Shown here: piece by piece, positions 1 through 7,956 of the stretch | Layout: every line of letters begins with the position of its first letter | Numbering within the stretch: the first letter of the stretch is position 1 | From: Pseudomonadota bacterium | GTDB lineage: Bacteria; Pseudomonadota; Gammaproteobacteria; Xanthomonadales; Xanthomonadaceae | Length of the DNA stretch: 16,979 nucleotides | Assembly (NCBI GenBank): GCA_023423235.1 | Contig: JAFAFY010000073.1 | Coordinates: 1 to 16,979 of the forward strand | Reading direction: 5' to 3' | The notes under the pieces: model-generated | What the model saw: only the letters and a program-made list of their open reading frames with translations | What the model was told of the DNA's origin: nothing | Database searches by the model: none | Position numbers and translations under genes: made by a program

Positions 1-194
1 TACCAGACGGTGGACAGCAGCAGCGAGGCCAGCAGCAGCCCCAGGCCGGCCAGCGCGGGTGTGGCGGCGGCGCCGAGTGCCGGGCGACGGCGCAGCACCA
101 GGGCGAAGGCGATGCCCAGGCCCGCCAGCATCGGCATCAGCCACGGCAGCTGCGAGGCGAATTCGTGCAGAAATTCCATTGCGTTGGTATCCAT
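1..194 (-). CDS. small membrane protein, 5' part only (runs off left edge)
   Basis: This reading frame starts just after aroE on the same strand and continues past the left edge, so only about the first 64 residues are visible. ATG at 194 is preferred because GGAAG lies about 5 nt upstream. An in-frame ATG at 206 is the alternative and would leave only 5 nt after the aroE stop. The visible part is a short polar start (MDTNAMEFLHEF), a hydrophobic stretch of about 17 residues ending in three arginines, then a second hydrophobic stretch rich in Leu and Ala reaching the edge. That is consistent with a two-helix (or larger) inner-membrane protein. I do not recognise a family. Its position suggests co-transcription with aroE. 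Confidence 0.55.
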   Translation of the reverse strand, partial: MDTNAMEFLHEFASQLPWLMPMLAGLGIAFALVLRRRPALGAAATPALAGLGLLLASLLLSTVW

Positions 195-211
195 CGTCTC
201 TTCCATGGGCG

Positions 212-1060
212 TCAGTCCGCCGTCACCAGCGCGGCATGGCGCGCCTGCAGCGTGGCGAACACGGGGTCGGTCTCGGGGCGCACGCCATGCCACAGCGCGA
301 AGCTGTCGGCAGCCTGCTCGACCAGCATGCCGAGTCCGTCGATGACGTCGCGCGCGCCATGCGCGCGGGCCCAGGCGAGGAATGGCACCGCCGCCTCGCC
401 ATAGCTCAGGTCCACGGCCGCGGTGCGCATGCCCACCAGTGCACGCGGCAGCGCGGGCAGCGCGCCCGAGCGCCCGGCCGAGGTGGCGTTGACGATCAGG
501 TCGAACTCGCCGAACTCGCCGATCGCCTCGACGTTGCGCGGATGCACGCGCTCGGGGTCGCCAAGGGCATCGGCCAGCGCATCGGTGCGCGCGGGCGTGC
601 GGTTGACCACGTACAGCGCGGAGATGCCCGCATCCAGCAGCAGGGGCGCGACCCCGCGCGCGGCGCCGCCGGCGCCGAGCAGCAGCGTGCGCCGCCCGCG
701 CAGGTCCAGGCCGTGGCGTCCGGTGAGGTCGCGTACCAGGCCGGCGCCGTCGGTGTTGTCACCGAACCAGGTCTCGCCCTGGCGCACCAGGGTGTTGACC
801 GCGCCGGCGCGGCGGGCGCGCTCGCTGCAGGTGTTGACCAGCGCGAATGCGGTCTCCTTCAGCGGCAGGGTGACGTTGGCGCCGCTGCCGCCCCCGGCGG
901 CGAAACGCGCCAGTGCCAGTTCGAAGGTCTCGGCGGTCGCGTCGATCGCCACGTAGTCCAGCGCGATGCCCAGCTGGCGGCCGAAGGCGGTGTGGATCGC
1001 CGGCGACAGCGAGTGGGCGACCGGATGGCCGAAGACCGCATGGTGGCTGGGCGCAGGCAT
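212..1060 (-). CDS. aroE: shikimate dehydrogenase (NADP+) AroE
   Basis: Cytoplasmic enzyme reducing 3-dehydroshikimate to shikimate with NADPH, in the pathway to chorismate. The 282-residue product has the family's normal length. Visible motifs in order: the substrate-binding HSLSP near residue 16; NVTLPLKE, carrying the catalytic lysine; FGDNTDGAG, with the conserved Asp; the Rossmann loop GAGGAARG followed by NRT for NADP; VNATSAG; and the C-terminal GLGMLVEQA. The ATG is preceded by GGAGGATCC, the strongest ribosome-binding site in the window. It follows hemB after 90 bp. In Xanthomonas oryzae, aroE has been linked experimentally to xanthomonadin production. Here it sits two genes from xanB2, which consumes chorismate. 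Confidence 0.97.
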   Translation of the reverse strand: MPAPSHHAVFGHPVAHSLSPAIHTAFGRQLGIALDYVAIDATAETFELALARFAAGGGSGANVTLPLKETAFALVNTCSERARRAGAVNTLVRQGETWFGDNTDGAGLVRDLTGRHGLDLRGRRTLLLGAGGAARGVAPLLLDAGISALYVVNRTPARTDALADALGDPERVHPRNVEAIGEFGEFDLIVNATSAGRSGALPALPRALVGMRTAAVDLSYGEAAVPFLAWARAHGARDVIDGLGMLVEQAADSFALWHGVRPETDPVFATLQARHAALVTAD

Positions 1061-1094
1061 GGATCCTCCGGTGACATGGCCTGGGTGCAGTCTA
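1061..1094 (-). promoter_or_regulatory. possible aroE promoter -10 and ribosome-binding site
   Basis: On the minus strand TAGACT (1094 to 1089) resembles a -10 box and would start a transcript near 1082. The leader would be about 22 nt, ending in GGAGGA (1069 to 1064) directly before the ATG at 1060. No convincing -35 is visible. The ribosome-binding site is clear; the promoter is only a suggestion. Confidence 0.35.
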
Positions 1095-1150
1095 CTGGCG
1101 ACGGGCGTGCCCGGCGCGCCGGTCGCAGGCGTGGATCGCCTGGGGCAGGT

Positions 1151-2143
<993 letters not shown>

Positions 2144-2144
2144 G

Positions 2145-2163
2145 GCGGGCAGTTTACGCCCGC
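2145..2163 (-). promoter_or_regulatory. -10-like element inside an inverted repeat, before hemB
   Basis: Reading towards hemB, arms GCGGGC and GCCCGC (6 bp, perfect) flank GTAAACT. TAAACT (2156 to 2151) matches four of six -10 consensus bases and ends 7 nt before the A of the hemB ATG, so a transcript could begin at the start codon. The repeat could be an operator or simply GC-rich coincidence. No -35 is evident. Confidence 0.35.
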
Positions 2164-2210
2164 GGCCGCCGCCCGGGCCTGCTGCCGATGGCCCGCTGCG
2201 ATGGTTCGGC

Positions 2211-3263
2211 TCAGGCCGAATGCACGCCGTCGATCTCCAGCGCCAGCTCGCGCCGGCAGATCGCCGCGTGCAGTAGCACCCGCGGCAGCTGGTCGCCGAA
2301 GCGTGCCTCGAAGGCCTCGGCCACCAGCGGCAGGTCCTCGGCATCGCGCACGTAGACCTTCAGCCGCGAACCGGGGCCGAAGGCCGGCGGCAGGTCGGGC
2401 CGGCGCGCGCGCGCGGAGGCGATCAGCGCATCGAAGTTGGCGAAGGTCTCGTCGAGCTGGGCCAGCAGCTCGCCCTCGTGCTGCGAGGCATGGCCGACGA
2501 TGCTGGCGGTGCCCGAGAGCAGCAGCGGCATGGCGCTGCCGGCCGGCGGCAGCATCGCGCGGGCAAAGCTGGGCGATTGCGGGCCGTGCTCGCGCGGGTA
2601 GCGGTAGGCGCTGACCTGGCGCGGGTTCTCCACCGGCGTGCCCGGCAGGCGCGCGGCCAGCCAGTAGACCTGGATGGTGCGGGCGTCGTCGCAGCGGCCG
2701 ATCGCGGTGGCCGCCGGCAGGTTGTGGGTGTCGAAATCGCCCAGGCCCTGGGCGCGACCGACGCAGAACTGGCGGTAGCGCTCGGTATCGCCGTCGCCCA
2801 CGGTGATCGCGTCGAGGTAGTTCCACACCCGCAACAGGTGCGGGTAGTCGCTGCCGCCCAGGAACCGGCTCATTTCGCGATAGGCGTACTCGGCCGCCAG
2901 CAGGATGCCGCTGTTGTCGCCGACGCCGGTGTGGCCTGCGGGCTCGTCGACCTCGATCGCGCCGAACAGCAATTCGCCGTCGCACGACCAGGCGATCGTG
3001 CCGCCGGCTTCGGCGGGCACGGTCTCGCGGCCGCAGTGCACCGGCCCGCGGGTGCGCCAGACTTCCAGCGGCGCGGCCTCGCCATGCGGCTGCAGCGGCA
3101 CGCGCAGGTAGCGCGGGTCGTCGAGCAGGGGCGCGGCGTTGCCGAAGCCGAGCACCGCCAGCACGTCCGGCTCGGCCAGCAGGTCGCCCGGCGCGGCCTC
3201 GACGTAATCGACCTGCAGGCGCGGCGCACCGGGCGCGGCGCCGACCGGATGCGGCCGGCTCAC
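2211..3263 (-). CDS. xanB2: chorismatase XanB2 (3-hydroxybenzoate/4-hydroxybenzoate synthase)
   Basis: Member of the FkbO/Hyg5/XanB2 chorismatase family, long annotated as pteridine-dependent deoxygenase-like. In Xanthomonas campestris XanB2 cleaves chorismate to 3-hydroxybenzoate (xanthomonadin starter) and 4-hydroxybenzoate (also a ubiquinone precursor). The 350-residue product shows family hallmarks: LLRVWNYLDAI and RYRQFCVGR in the middle, LPAATAIG, PLLLSGTASIVGH, and the C-terminal ICRRELALEIDG. The start is a GTG (3263 to 3261) overlapping the halogenase stop as GTGA, which suggests translational coupling; no other start fits as well. It lies between the halogenase and hemB, all in one direction. 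The enzyme is cytoplasmic and soluble, with no signal peptide. Confidence 0.93.
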   Translation of the reverse strand: MSRPHPVGAAPGAPRLQVDYVEAAPGDLLAEPDVLAVLGFGNAAPLLDDPRYLRVPLQPHGEAAPLEVWRTRGPVHCGRETVPAEAGGTIAWSCDGELLFGAIEVDEPAGHTGVGDNSGILLAAEYAYREMSRFLGGSDYPHLLRVWNYLDAITVGDGDTERYRQFCVGRAQGLGDFDTHNLPAATAIGRCDDARTIQVYWLAARLPGTPVENPRQVSAYRYPREHGPQSPSFARAMLPPAGSAMPLLLSGTASIVGHASQHEGELLAQLDETFANFDALIASARARRPDLPPAFGPGSRLKVYVRDAEDLPLVAEAFEARFGDQLPRVLLHAAICRRELALEIDGVHSA

Positions 3264-4639
3264 GGATTGCCCTCGTGCAGGGTGTCGCCCTGGAACTGCT
3301 CGGCGACCTGGCGCCGCCGCGCCAGCCAGCCGCGCAGCGCGCTGGGCGCGATGGCGACCGCATTGACCGCGTACAGCAGGCGGAACAGCCGCAGCCGGCG
3401 CAGCACCGCGCGGTTGTCGAACACGTCGCCGGCCAGCATCGAGATCACCGCCTGCTCGAGCTGGAAGTCGTTGCGCGGCGCCGCGAACAGGCGCTGCATG
3501 ACCGGCGTGGTGAAGCGGTGGATGAACCAGCTGAAGTGCTTCAGCCCGCGCTGCAGGCGCCGGGTCATGCCGCGCTGCAGGCGGCGCTCGCTGGCCGGGT
3601 CGCGCAGGGCGCCGTCGACCACTTCGGCCGCATGCTCGGCGCTGTTCATGCCCAGGTACACGCCCGAGGAGAACACCGGGTCGATGAAGGCGTAGGCATC
3701 GCCGGCCATCACCCAGCCCGGTCTGGCCATGCGCGTGCAGGCGTAGGAATAGTTGCCGGTCGCGTGCACCGGGGCGACGCGCTCGGCGCCGGTCATGCGG
3801 CAGGCGACCGAGGGCGTGCGCAGCAGCGTCTGCATCAGGAAGGTCTCGTTGTCGGTGCCGCGGCGCTGCTTGAGGTATTCGGGAAAGCACACCGCGCCGA
3901 CGCTCATCACGTCGCCCGGCAACGGGATCAGCCAGTACCAGCCGTATTCGAAGCGGTCGACGGTGATGTTGCCGGCGTCTTCGCCGTCGCGGCGCTTGAC
4001 CCCGCGGAAGTGGCTGAACAGCGCCGCCGACTGGTGGCGGGCGCTCTTGCGCTTGAGCCCCAGGCGGTTGCCCAGGAAGGTGTCGCGGCCGCTGGCATCG
4101 ACCAGGTAGCGCATGCGCACCTGCAGGCGGCTGCCGTCGGCGGCGCGCGCGCTGGCGCCGACCGGGCGGCCGGCGGCGTCGTGCTGCAGCGCCTCGACCC
4201 GCACCTGCATGCGCGCATCGACACCGTTGGCGCGCGCGTTGTCGAACAGCAGCGCGTCGAACTCGGACCGGCGCACCTGGAAGGCGTAGCCGAACTTCGG
4301 ATCGATCGCGCGTTCGAAGCGGAACACGTGGGTGGTGTCGGCCGCGTCGTGCACCGGGAAGTCGGCGCCATGCTTGAGCACGCCGATCGCGCGCACCTGC
4401 TCCAGCACGCCCAGGCGTTCGAGGATCGGCAGGTTCATCGGCAGCAGCGATTCGCCGATGTGGAAGCGCGGGTGGCGGTCCTTGTCCAGCAGCAGCACCC
4501 GGTGGCCCTTGCGCGCGAGCAGGGTGGCCGCGGTGGTGCCTGCCGGTCCGCCGCCGATCACCAGGACGTCGGTCTCGACCGTGGTGGCGTCCTCGGGCAT
4601 TGCGGCTGGGGTGGCGGGCGCGGTGGCGATGCGGCTCAT
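3260..4639 (-). CDS. flavin-dependent halogenase of the aryl-polyene (xanthomonadin) locus
   Basis: FADH2-dependent halogenase of the tryptophan-halogenase superfamily, 459 residues. It probably brominates the aryl head of the pigment. Visible features: the FAD loop GGGPAGTT (29-36); FHIGESLLP (59-67); a lysine in VLKHGADF (K89) at the place of the catalytic lysine; VDASGRDTFLG; the WxWxIP halogenase signature as WYWLIP (234-239); WVMAGDAYAFIDP; and the F-x-x-P-x-x-S-x-G motif as FIDPVFSSG (318-326), which separates halogenases from related monooxygenases. ATG at 4639 is chosen; Met14 is an alternative. The stop overlaps the xanB2 GTG. It is the first gene of the minus-strand group and is divergent from the acyl carrier protein gene. 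Halide choice (Br or Cl) cannot be read from sequence. Confidence 0.9.
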   Translation of the reverse strand: MSRIATAPATPAAMPEDATTVETDVLVIGGGPAGTTAATLLARKGHRVLLLDKDRHPRFHIGESLLPMNLPILERLGVLEQVRAIGVLKHGADFPVHDAADTTHVFRFERAIDPKFGYAFQVRRSEFDALLFDNARANGVDARMQVRVEALQHDAAGRPVGASARAADGSRLQVRMRYLVDASGRDTFLGNRLGLKRKSARHQSAALFSHFRGVKRRDGEDAGNITVDRFEYGWYWLIPLPGDVMSVGAVCFPEYLKQRRGTDNETFLMQTLLRTPSVACRMTGAERVAPVHATGNYSYACTRMARPGWVMAGDAYAFIDPVFSSGVYLGMNSAEHAAEVVDGALRDPASERRLQRGMTRRLQRGLKHFSWFIHRFTTPVMQRLFAAPRNDFQLEQAVISMLAGDVFDNRAVLRRLRLFRLLYAVNAVAIAPSALRGWLARRRQVAEQFQGDTLHEGNP

Positions 4640-4786
4640 CCGATAAGCAGGCGGTTGTCGTGCAGGCGCGCATGATAGCGGAACGCCGCATCGGGCCCGG
4701 CGCGCGCTGCGTGCGCGGTTTCCGGCCTTGCGCTGGCGCGGCCGATGCCGGATCGTGGCGGCCTGCCAAATCCGTGGAAGCTGTTC
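4640..4786. promoter_or_regulatory. divergent intergenic region between halogenase and ACP operon
   Basis: These 147 bp must drive both pigment transcripts unless read-through occurs. Towards the halogenase, TATCAT (4677 to 4672) could be a -10, giving a leader of about 26 nt without an obvious Shine-Dalgarno. Towards the acyl carrier protein, TTGCGC (4728-4733) is spaced 17 bp from GATCGT (4751-4756), a weak match. GGAAG at about 4776-4780 is the ribosome-binding site for the ATG at 4787. I see no clear operator palindrome. Confidence 0.4.
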
Positions 4787-5071
4787 ATGTCCGTACAAAC
4801 CGATGCCGAGCGCGAGCTTGCGCAGTTGCTGGTCGAAAGCCTGAACCTGGAGGACGTGGCGCCGGGCGACATCGATCCCGAGGCGCCACTGTTCAATGCC
4901 GGCCTGGGCCTGGATTCGATCGACGCGCTGGAACTGGCGCTGGCGATCAGCAAGCAGTACGGCTTCCAGCTGCGCTCCGACAACGACGAGAACCGCCGCA
5001 TCTTCGCCTCGCTGCGCGCGCTCTCGGCGCACGTGCAGGCGCATCGCACCCAAGCGCCGTCCACCCCTTGA
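4787..5071 (+). CDS. xanC: acyl carrier protein of the aryl-polyene pathway
   Basis: A 94-residue acyl carrier protein that would carry the hydroxybenzoyl starter and growing polyene on a phosphopantetheine arm. The attachment site is Ser44 in LGLDSIDALEL, with the DSID core typical of aryl-polyene carrier proteins. The N-terminal half is acidic (ERELAQLLVESLNLEDV), as expected for the four-helix fold. The ATG at 4787 is preferred over an in-frame ATG at 4745, because the extra 14 residues look unrelated to the fold and GGAAG lies just before 4787. It is the first gene of the plus-strand operon; its stop overlaps the next start as TTGA. The symbol follows the role of xanC in Xanthomonas campestris; orthology was not tested. 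No second carrier protein is present in the window. Confidence 0.92.
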   Translation: MSVQTDAERELAQLLVESLNLEDVAPGDIDPEAPLFNAGLGLDSIDALELALAISKQYGFQLRSDNDENRRIFASLRALSAHVQAHRTQAPSTP

Positions 5072-5799
5072 TCCTGCTGCTGCAGGTGGTGCTGGCGCTG
5101 GGCTACGCCGTGCTGGCCCACCTCGCCAGCCTGTGGCAGCACGACGGCCTGGCGCTGGCGGCGCTGCTGGTGCTGGTGGCCATGTTGCTGGTCGAGCCGC
5201 TGCTGCACCGCCGGCCGTGGGCATGGCTGGCGCTGGCGCCGGTGCTGTGGGGCGCCTGGGCGCTGTATGCGGCCGGCCACGCCGCGCTGCCGCTGCTGCT
5301 GGTGCCGGTGGTATTCGTGGTCGCGATCGCCTGGATCTTCGCGCGTACGCTGCGCACCGGGTCCACGCCGTTGATCACGCGGATCGTCGCCGGGATCGAG
5401 GGCGGCAACGAGGACGGCACGGCGTCGCCGGCCACGGCCTCGCCGGGCGAGGCCGCCGAGGTGGTGTTGTCGCCCGAGCTGCGCCGCTACACCCGCAACC
5501 TGACCGCGGCCTGGGCCATCGTGCTGCTGGCCATGGCCGGGGCCAACCTGGCGCTGGCGCTGGTGGCCAGCCCCGGCGGCCTGCTGGAGAGCGTGGGCCT
5601 GCGCTCGCCGTGGCCGATCACCCGCGAGCAGTGGTCGCTGTTCGCCAACCTGCTCAACTACGGCGTGATCGGCGGGTTCTTCGTCATCGAATACGCGCTG
5701 CGCAAGCGGCGTTTTCCCGGGCGCTACCGCAGTTTCCTGGATTTCCTGCGCAAGCTGGCCGGGCTGGGCCCGGTGTTCTGGCGCGACCTGCTTCGCTGA
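5068..5799 (+). CDS. COG4648 membrane protein of aryl-polyene/xanthomonadin clusters
   Basis: Integral membrane protein of 243 residues, resembling the COG4648 proteins found in nearly all aryl-polyene clusters and often annotated 'xanthomonadin biosynthesis protein'. Its biochemical role is unknown. Hydrophobic helices appear at about residues 2-20, 28-45, 51-69, 72-92, 146-167 and 190-206. Between the fourth and fifth lies a soluble loop of about 50 residues rich in Gly, Ala and Glu. The C-terminus is strongly basic (RKRRFPGRYRSF) and ends in VFWRDLLR. No ATG fits. The TTG at 5068 overlaps the carrier-protein stop as TTGA and gives the first helix directly. A stop is followed by a 52-bp gap, the longest inside this operon. 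Confidence 0.82.
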   Translation: MILLLQVVLALGYAVLAHLASLWQHDGLALAALLVLVAMLLVEPLLHRRPWAWLALAPVLWGAWALYAAGHAALPLLLVPVVFVVAIAWIFARTLRTGSTPLITRIVAGIEGGNEDGTASPATASPGEAAEVVLSPELRRYTRNLTAAWAIVLLAMAGANLALALVASPGGLLESVGLRSPWPITREQWSLFANLLNYGVIGGFFVIEYALRKRRFPGRYRSFLDFLRKLAGLGPVFWRDLLR

Positions 5800-5837
5800 A
5801 CGGCGCGTGCAGGCGGCTTTTCCGCCGCCCGTGACGG

Positions 5838-5851
5838 TATCCTGTGCGGCG
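5838..5851 (+). promoter_or_regulatory. possible internal promoter with leaderless start for the PlsC-type gene
   Basis: TATCCT (5838-5843) matches four of six -10 bases and ends 8 nt before the ATG at 5852. No Shine-Dalgarno sequence precedes that ATG. This may be an internal promoter giving a leaderless transcript. No clear -35 is seen. Confidence 0.25.
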
Positions 5852-6622
5852 ATGGAACACAGACAGGCCCAAGCAGCCGCCAGGTTTCCCGCGCTCAGTG
5901 GACTCCCGGCCACCCTGCTCAACACGCTCCGGTTTGCCTACACCCTGCTATGGACGGCGGGCTGGATCACCACGTCGCTGCTGCTGCAGGCGCTGACCCG
6001 CAAACCCGGGCTGGCGCTCGACATGGCGCGCACGCGCTGGGCGCCGGGACTGCTCGATCCCGCCGGCGGGCTGACGGTCGAGGGCGCCGAGGCGATCGAC
6101 TGGTCGCGGCCTTACCTGGTGGTCGCCAACCACCAGTCGGTGATCGACATCTGCGCGGTGTTCAGCGCGGTGCCGGTGCCGCTGCGGTTCCTGCTCAAGG
6201 ACGAGATGCGGCGGGTGCCGTTCGTGAACTGGTATGCACGCGCCACCGGCATGCTGTTCATCGCCCGCGACGATCCGCGCGCCGGGCCGCTGCTGCGGCG
6301 CCAGGTCGCCGCGCTGCTGCGGTCCGGCCACTGCCTGTGCCTGTTTCCCGAGGGCACGCGCTCGCGCGACGGGCGCCTGGGCGAGTTCAAGTCCGGCGCA
6401 TTCCAGTCGGCGATCGATGCCGGCGTCGAGGTGCTGCCGATCGCGTTGCACGGCACTGGCGCGGTACTGCCGGCCGAAGGTTTCTTCAACGCCAATCCGG
6501 CGCCGATGCGGGCGACGATCGGCGCGCCGCTGGCGACCACCGACTGCGCCGGCGCCGCTGGTCGCCAGCGCCTGGCGCGGCAGGCCCAGGCCTCGGTTGC
6601 GGCGATGCTGGCGAGGCACTGA
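5852..6622 (+). CDS. PlsC-type 1-acyl-sn-glycerol-3-phosphate acyltransferase family protein
   Basis: Acyltransferase of the PlsC (AGPAT) family, 256 residues, membrane-associated on the cytoplasmic side. Motif I, HX4D, is seen as NHQSVID (H94, D99) and motif III as FPEGTRSRDG (from residue 165). KDEMRRVPFVNWY lies between, with a membrane-binding stretch at about residues 27-47. General members transfer acyl groups from ACP or CoA to lysophosphatidate. Within aryl-polyene clusters this gene more likely joins the polyene acyl chain to a lipid acceptor, but the acceptor is unknown. ATG at 5852 begins MEHRQAQ; a GTG at 5807 would add 15 residues and is less likely. The stop lies 3 bp before the next GTG. 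Confidence 0.9.
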   Translation: MEHRQAQAAARFPALSGLPATLLNTLRFAYTLLWTAGWITTSLLLQALTRKPGLALDMARTRWAPGLLDPAGGLTVEGAEAIDWSRPYLVVANHQSVIDICAVFSAVPVPLRFLLKDEMRRVPFVNWYARATGMLFIARDDPRAGPLLRRQVAALLRSGHCLCLFPEGTRSRDGRLGEFKSGAFQSAIDAGVEVLPIALHGTGAVLPAEGFFNANPAPMRATIGAPLATTDCAGAAGRQRLARQAQASVAAMLARH

Positions 6623-6625
6623 GCG

Positions 6626-6976
6626 GTGGCCGGTTTCACCATCGACGCGGCACATCCGTGCCTGCCGGGGCATTTCCCCGGGCGGCCGCTGGTGCCGGGC
6701 GTGGTGATCCTCGACCGCGTGGTCGCCGCGATCGAGGCGCAGCACGGGCCGCTGGGCGCGCTGCGCCTGCCGCAGGTGAAGTTCGTGCAGCCGCTGCTTC
6801 CCGATGTCACCGCCGAGATCGAGATCGCACCGCAGCCTGCCGGCGCCGATGCCGGTGACGGGCAGCGCTGGCGGTTCCGGGTCACGGCCGGCGACACCCT
6901 GCTGGCCAGCGGCGAGGTGGTGTCGCAGGCGCCGGCCATGGCGGCAGCGGCATCGACGGCAGCGGACCAGGCATGA
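6626..6976 (+). CDS. FabA/FabZ-like hotdog 3-hydroxyacyl-ACP dehydratase
   Basis: Small single-hotdog dehydratase of 116 residues. The catalytic-histidine motif of the FabA/FabZ group is clear near the N-terminus: HFPGRPLVPG, with H16 and the typical Gly and Pro spacing, followed by VVILDRV. LPQVKFVQPLLP in the middle is the usual strand for this family. In the pathway it would remove water from 3-hydroxyacyl-ACP after ketoreduction, producing the trans double bonds of the polyene. The last 20 residues are Ala-rich and probably disordered. It has a GTG start 3 bp after the upstream stop, and its stop overlaps the next gene as ATGA. It is distinct in sequence from the second dehydratase at the operon's end. 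Confidence 0.85.
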   Translation: MAGFTIDAAHPCLPGHFPGRPLVPGVVILDRVVAAIEAQHGPLGALRLPQVKFVQPLLPDVTAEIEIAPQPAGADAGDGQRWRFRVTAGDTLLASGEVVSQAPAMAAAASTAADQA

Positions 6977-7956
6977 GCACGCAGTGGAAGCGCCGCCGCG
7001 AGGGCGGCGGGCGGTTCGCGCTGGCTGCGATGCTGCGCGTGGCGAAACTGCTCGGGCGCCGCGCCACCCGGCTGCTGCTGTATCCGATCACCCTGTATTT
7101 CCTGCTCCGCCGCGGCGCCGAGCGGCGCGATTCGCGCGCCTATCTCGGCCGCGTGCTGGGGCGCCCGGCGACGCTGGGCGAGGTCGCCCGGCACATCCAC
7201 ACCTTCGCCGCGACCATCCTCGACCGGCTGTTCCTGCTGACCGGCAACACCCGCGGTTTCGACGTGCGCACCTCGGGCCTGGAGGCGCTGCACGGGCATC
7301 TGGATGCCGGCCGCGGCGTGCTGTTGTTCGGCTCGCACCTGGGCAGTTTCGAGGTGCTGCGGGTGCTCTCGCGCCAGCGCCCGGATTACCCGATCCGGGT
7401 GGTGCTCGACCGCGCCCATGGCCAGGCGATCACCGAGCTGCTGGACGCGGTCAATCCCGAGATCGCCGCGACCGTCATCGACGCCACCCAGGACGGGCCG
7501 TCGGTGGCGCTGGCGATCCGCGATGCGCTCGACGGCGGGGCGATGGTCGCGCTGCTGGTCGACCGCAGCCAGGAAGGCGGCGTGACCACCGAGGTGCCGT
7601 TCCTCGGCAGTCCCGCGTCGCTGCCGACCGCGCCGTGGCTGCTGGCGGCGGTGCTGAAGGTGCCGGTGATGCTGGCCTTCGGCCTGTACCGCGGCGGCAA
7701 CCGCTACGATCTGCTGTTCGAGCCGTTCAGCGACGGCATCGCCCTGCCGCGCGGCCAACGCGAGGCCGGCGTGCAGGCGCTCATCGGGCGTTATGCGGCG
7801 CGGCTGGAACATCATGCGCGCTCGGCACCCTACAACTGGTTCAACTTCTATGACTTCTGGACACCCGATCCCGGGCGCAACACCACGACCGCGCCACCTG
7901 CTGCTGGCGTGCTGCTTGGCGATGCTGCCGACGTGGACCGGCGCCCAGGCGCCTGA
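6973..7956 (+). CDS. LpxL/HtrB-like acyltransferase (COG4261-type)
   Basis: Product of 327 residues of the lipid A-type lauroyl acyltransferase superfamily. The HX4E catalytic signature is visible in GSHLGSFEV (H122, E127), followed by the family's LLVDRSQEGG and VPFLGSPASLPTAPW. A hydrophobic N-terminal anchor spans about residues 33-45. COG4261-type members occur in aryl-polyene clusters, where many are fused to a family-2 glycosyltransferase; no such domain is present here. It probably acylates the pigment's lipid or sugar anchor at the inner membrane; the substrate is inferred. The ATG overlaps the preceding stop (ATGA). The last 32 or so residues, after FNFYDFW, read like a random tail and overlap the next gene's start by 107 nt. 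Confidence 0.85.
   Translation: MSTQWKRRREGGGRFALAAMLRVAKLLGRRATRLLLYPITLYFLLRRGAERRDSRAYLGRVLGRPATLGEVARHIHTFAATILDRLFLLTGNTRGFDVRTSGLEALHGHLDAGRGVLLFGSHLGSFEVLRVLSRQRPDYPIRVVLDRAHGQAITELLDAVNPEIAATVIDATQDGPSVALAIRDALDGGAMVALLVDRSQEGGVTTEVPFLGSPASLPTAPWLLAAVLKVPVMLAFGLYRGGNRYDLLFEPFSDGIALPRGQREAGVQALIGRYAARLEHHARSAPYNWFNFYDFWTPDPGRNTTTAPPAAGVLLGDAADVDRRPGA

Noticed and set aside
3275..4675. Plus-strand open frame of 466 codons opposite the first halogenase
   Set aside because: The minus strand encodes WxWxIP and the FAD loop in an intact protein; the opposite frame lacks any recognisable domain.
7890..7910. LLAC as a lipobox in the LolA-like protein
   Set aside because: Only about four hydrophobic residues precede the cysteine, too few for a lipoprotein signal. 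The hydrophobic core continues past it to a normal signal peptidase I site, TGAQA.
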